Positions 5,194 to 5,204 of a DNA stretch of 5,204 bases are shown here, in pieces; positions within the stretch are counted from its first letter, which is position 1; each line of letters opens with the position of its first letter. The stretch spans positions 1 through 5,204 of the forward strand of contig CAJOPD010000075.1 of NCBI GenBank assembly GCA_905236685.1, read 5' to 3'. Below the pieces are notes generated by a model, which worked only from the letters and a program-made list of their open reading frames with translations, ran no database searches and was not told where the DNA came from. This DNA comes from an uncultured Clostridia bacterium. GTDB taxonomy: Bacteria; Bacillota; Clostridia; UBA1381. The position numbers and the translations under genes are program-made.

Positions 5194-5204
5194 AAAACAG
5201 TACC

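Overview
The window is low-GC DNA with strong AGGAGG-type ribosome binding sites, a mobilization module of the kind common in gut Clostridia, an alpha/beta-type small acid-soluble spore protein (SASP) and a FeoA-like gene. Together these suggest an endospore-forming, anaerobic member of the Clostridia (Oscillospiraceae/Ruminococcaceae-like). That assignment is an inference from gene content; no species can be named.

Bases 1-2889 are a mobilization module, all on the plus strand. It holds the 3' part of a RepA/AAA_25-type ATPase gene (cut by the window edge, Walker A outside), a GC-rich, repeat-bearing spacer that is a good oriT candidate (909-1011), a MobC-like accessory protein, and a MobA/MobP-type relaxase whose start overlaps the mobC stop by one base. 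A 49-residue SHOCT-like small protein and a rho-independent terminator follow. The most interesting object is a 108-codon gene nested entirely in the +1 frame of the relaxase. It has its own well-placed Shine-Dalgarno, a predicted coiled coil and a C-terminal membrane helix, an arrangement that recalls mbeB/mbeD inside mbeA of ColE1. No recombinase is visible, so the element's integration genes, if any, lie outside the window.

Bases 2890-4484 form a single-gene unit: a promoter with an operator-like palindrome just downstream, an archaeal-type ATPase with a DUF234-like C-terminus carrying nuclease-like residues, and an 11-bp perfect terminator hairpin that can serve both strands. Whether this gene is cargo of the element or belongs to the chromosome cannot be decided here.

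Bases 4485-5204 look chromosomal. They hold a minus-strand SASP gene with a good sigma-G-like promoter but an aberrant C-terminus (probable frameshift), and a divergent FeoA-domain gene. A second strong promoter, with an overlapping palindrome, sits at the right edge and presumably drives the next gene off the window.
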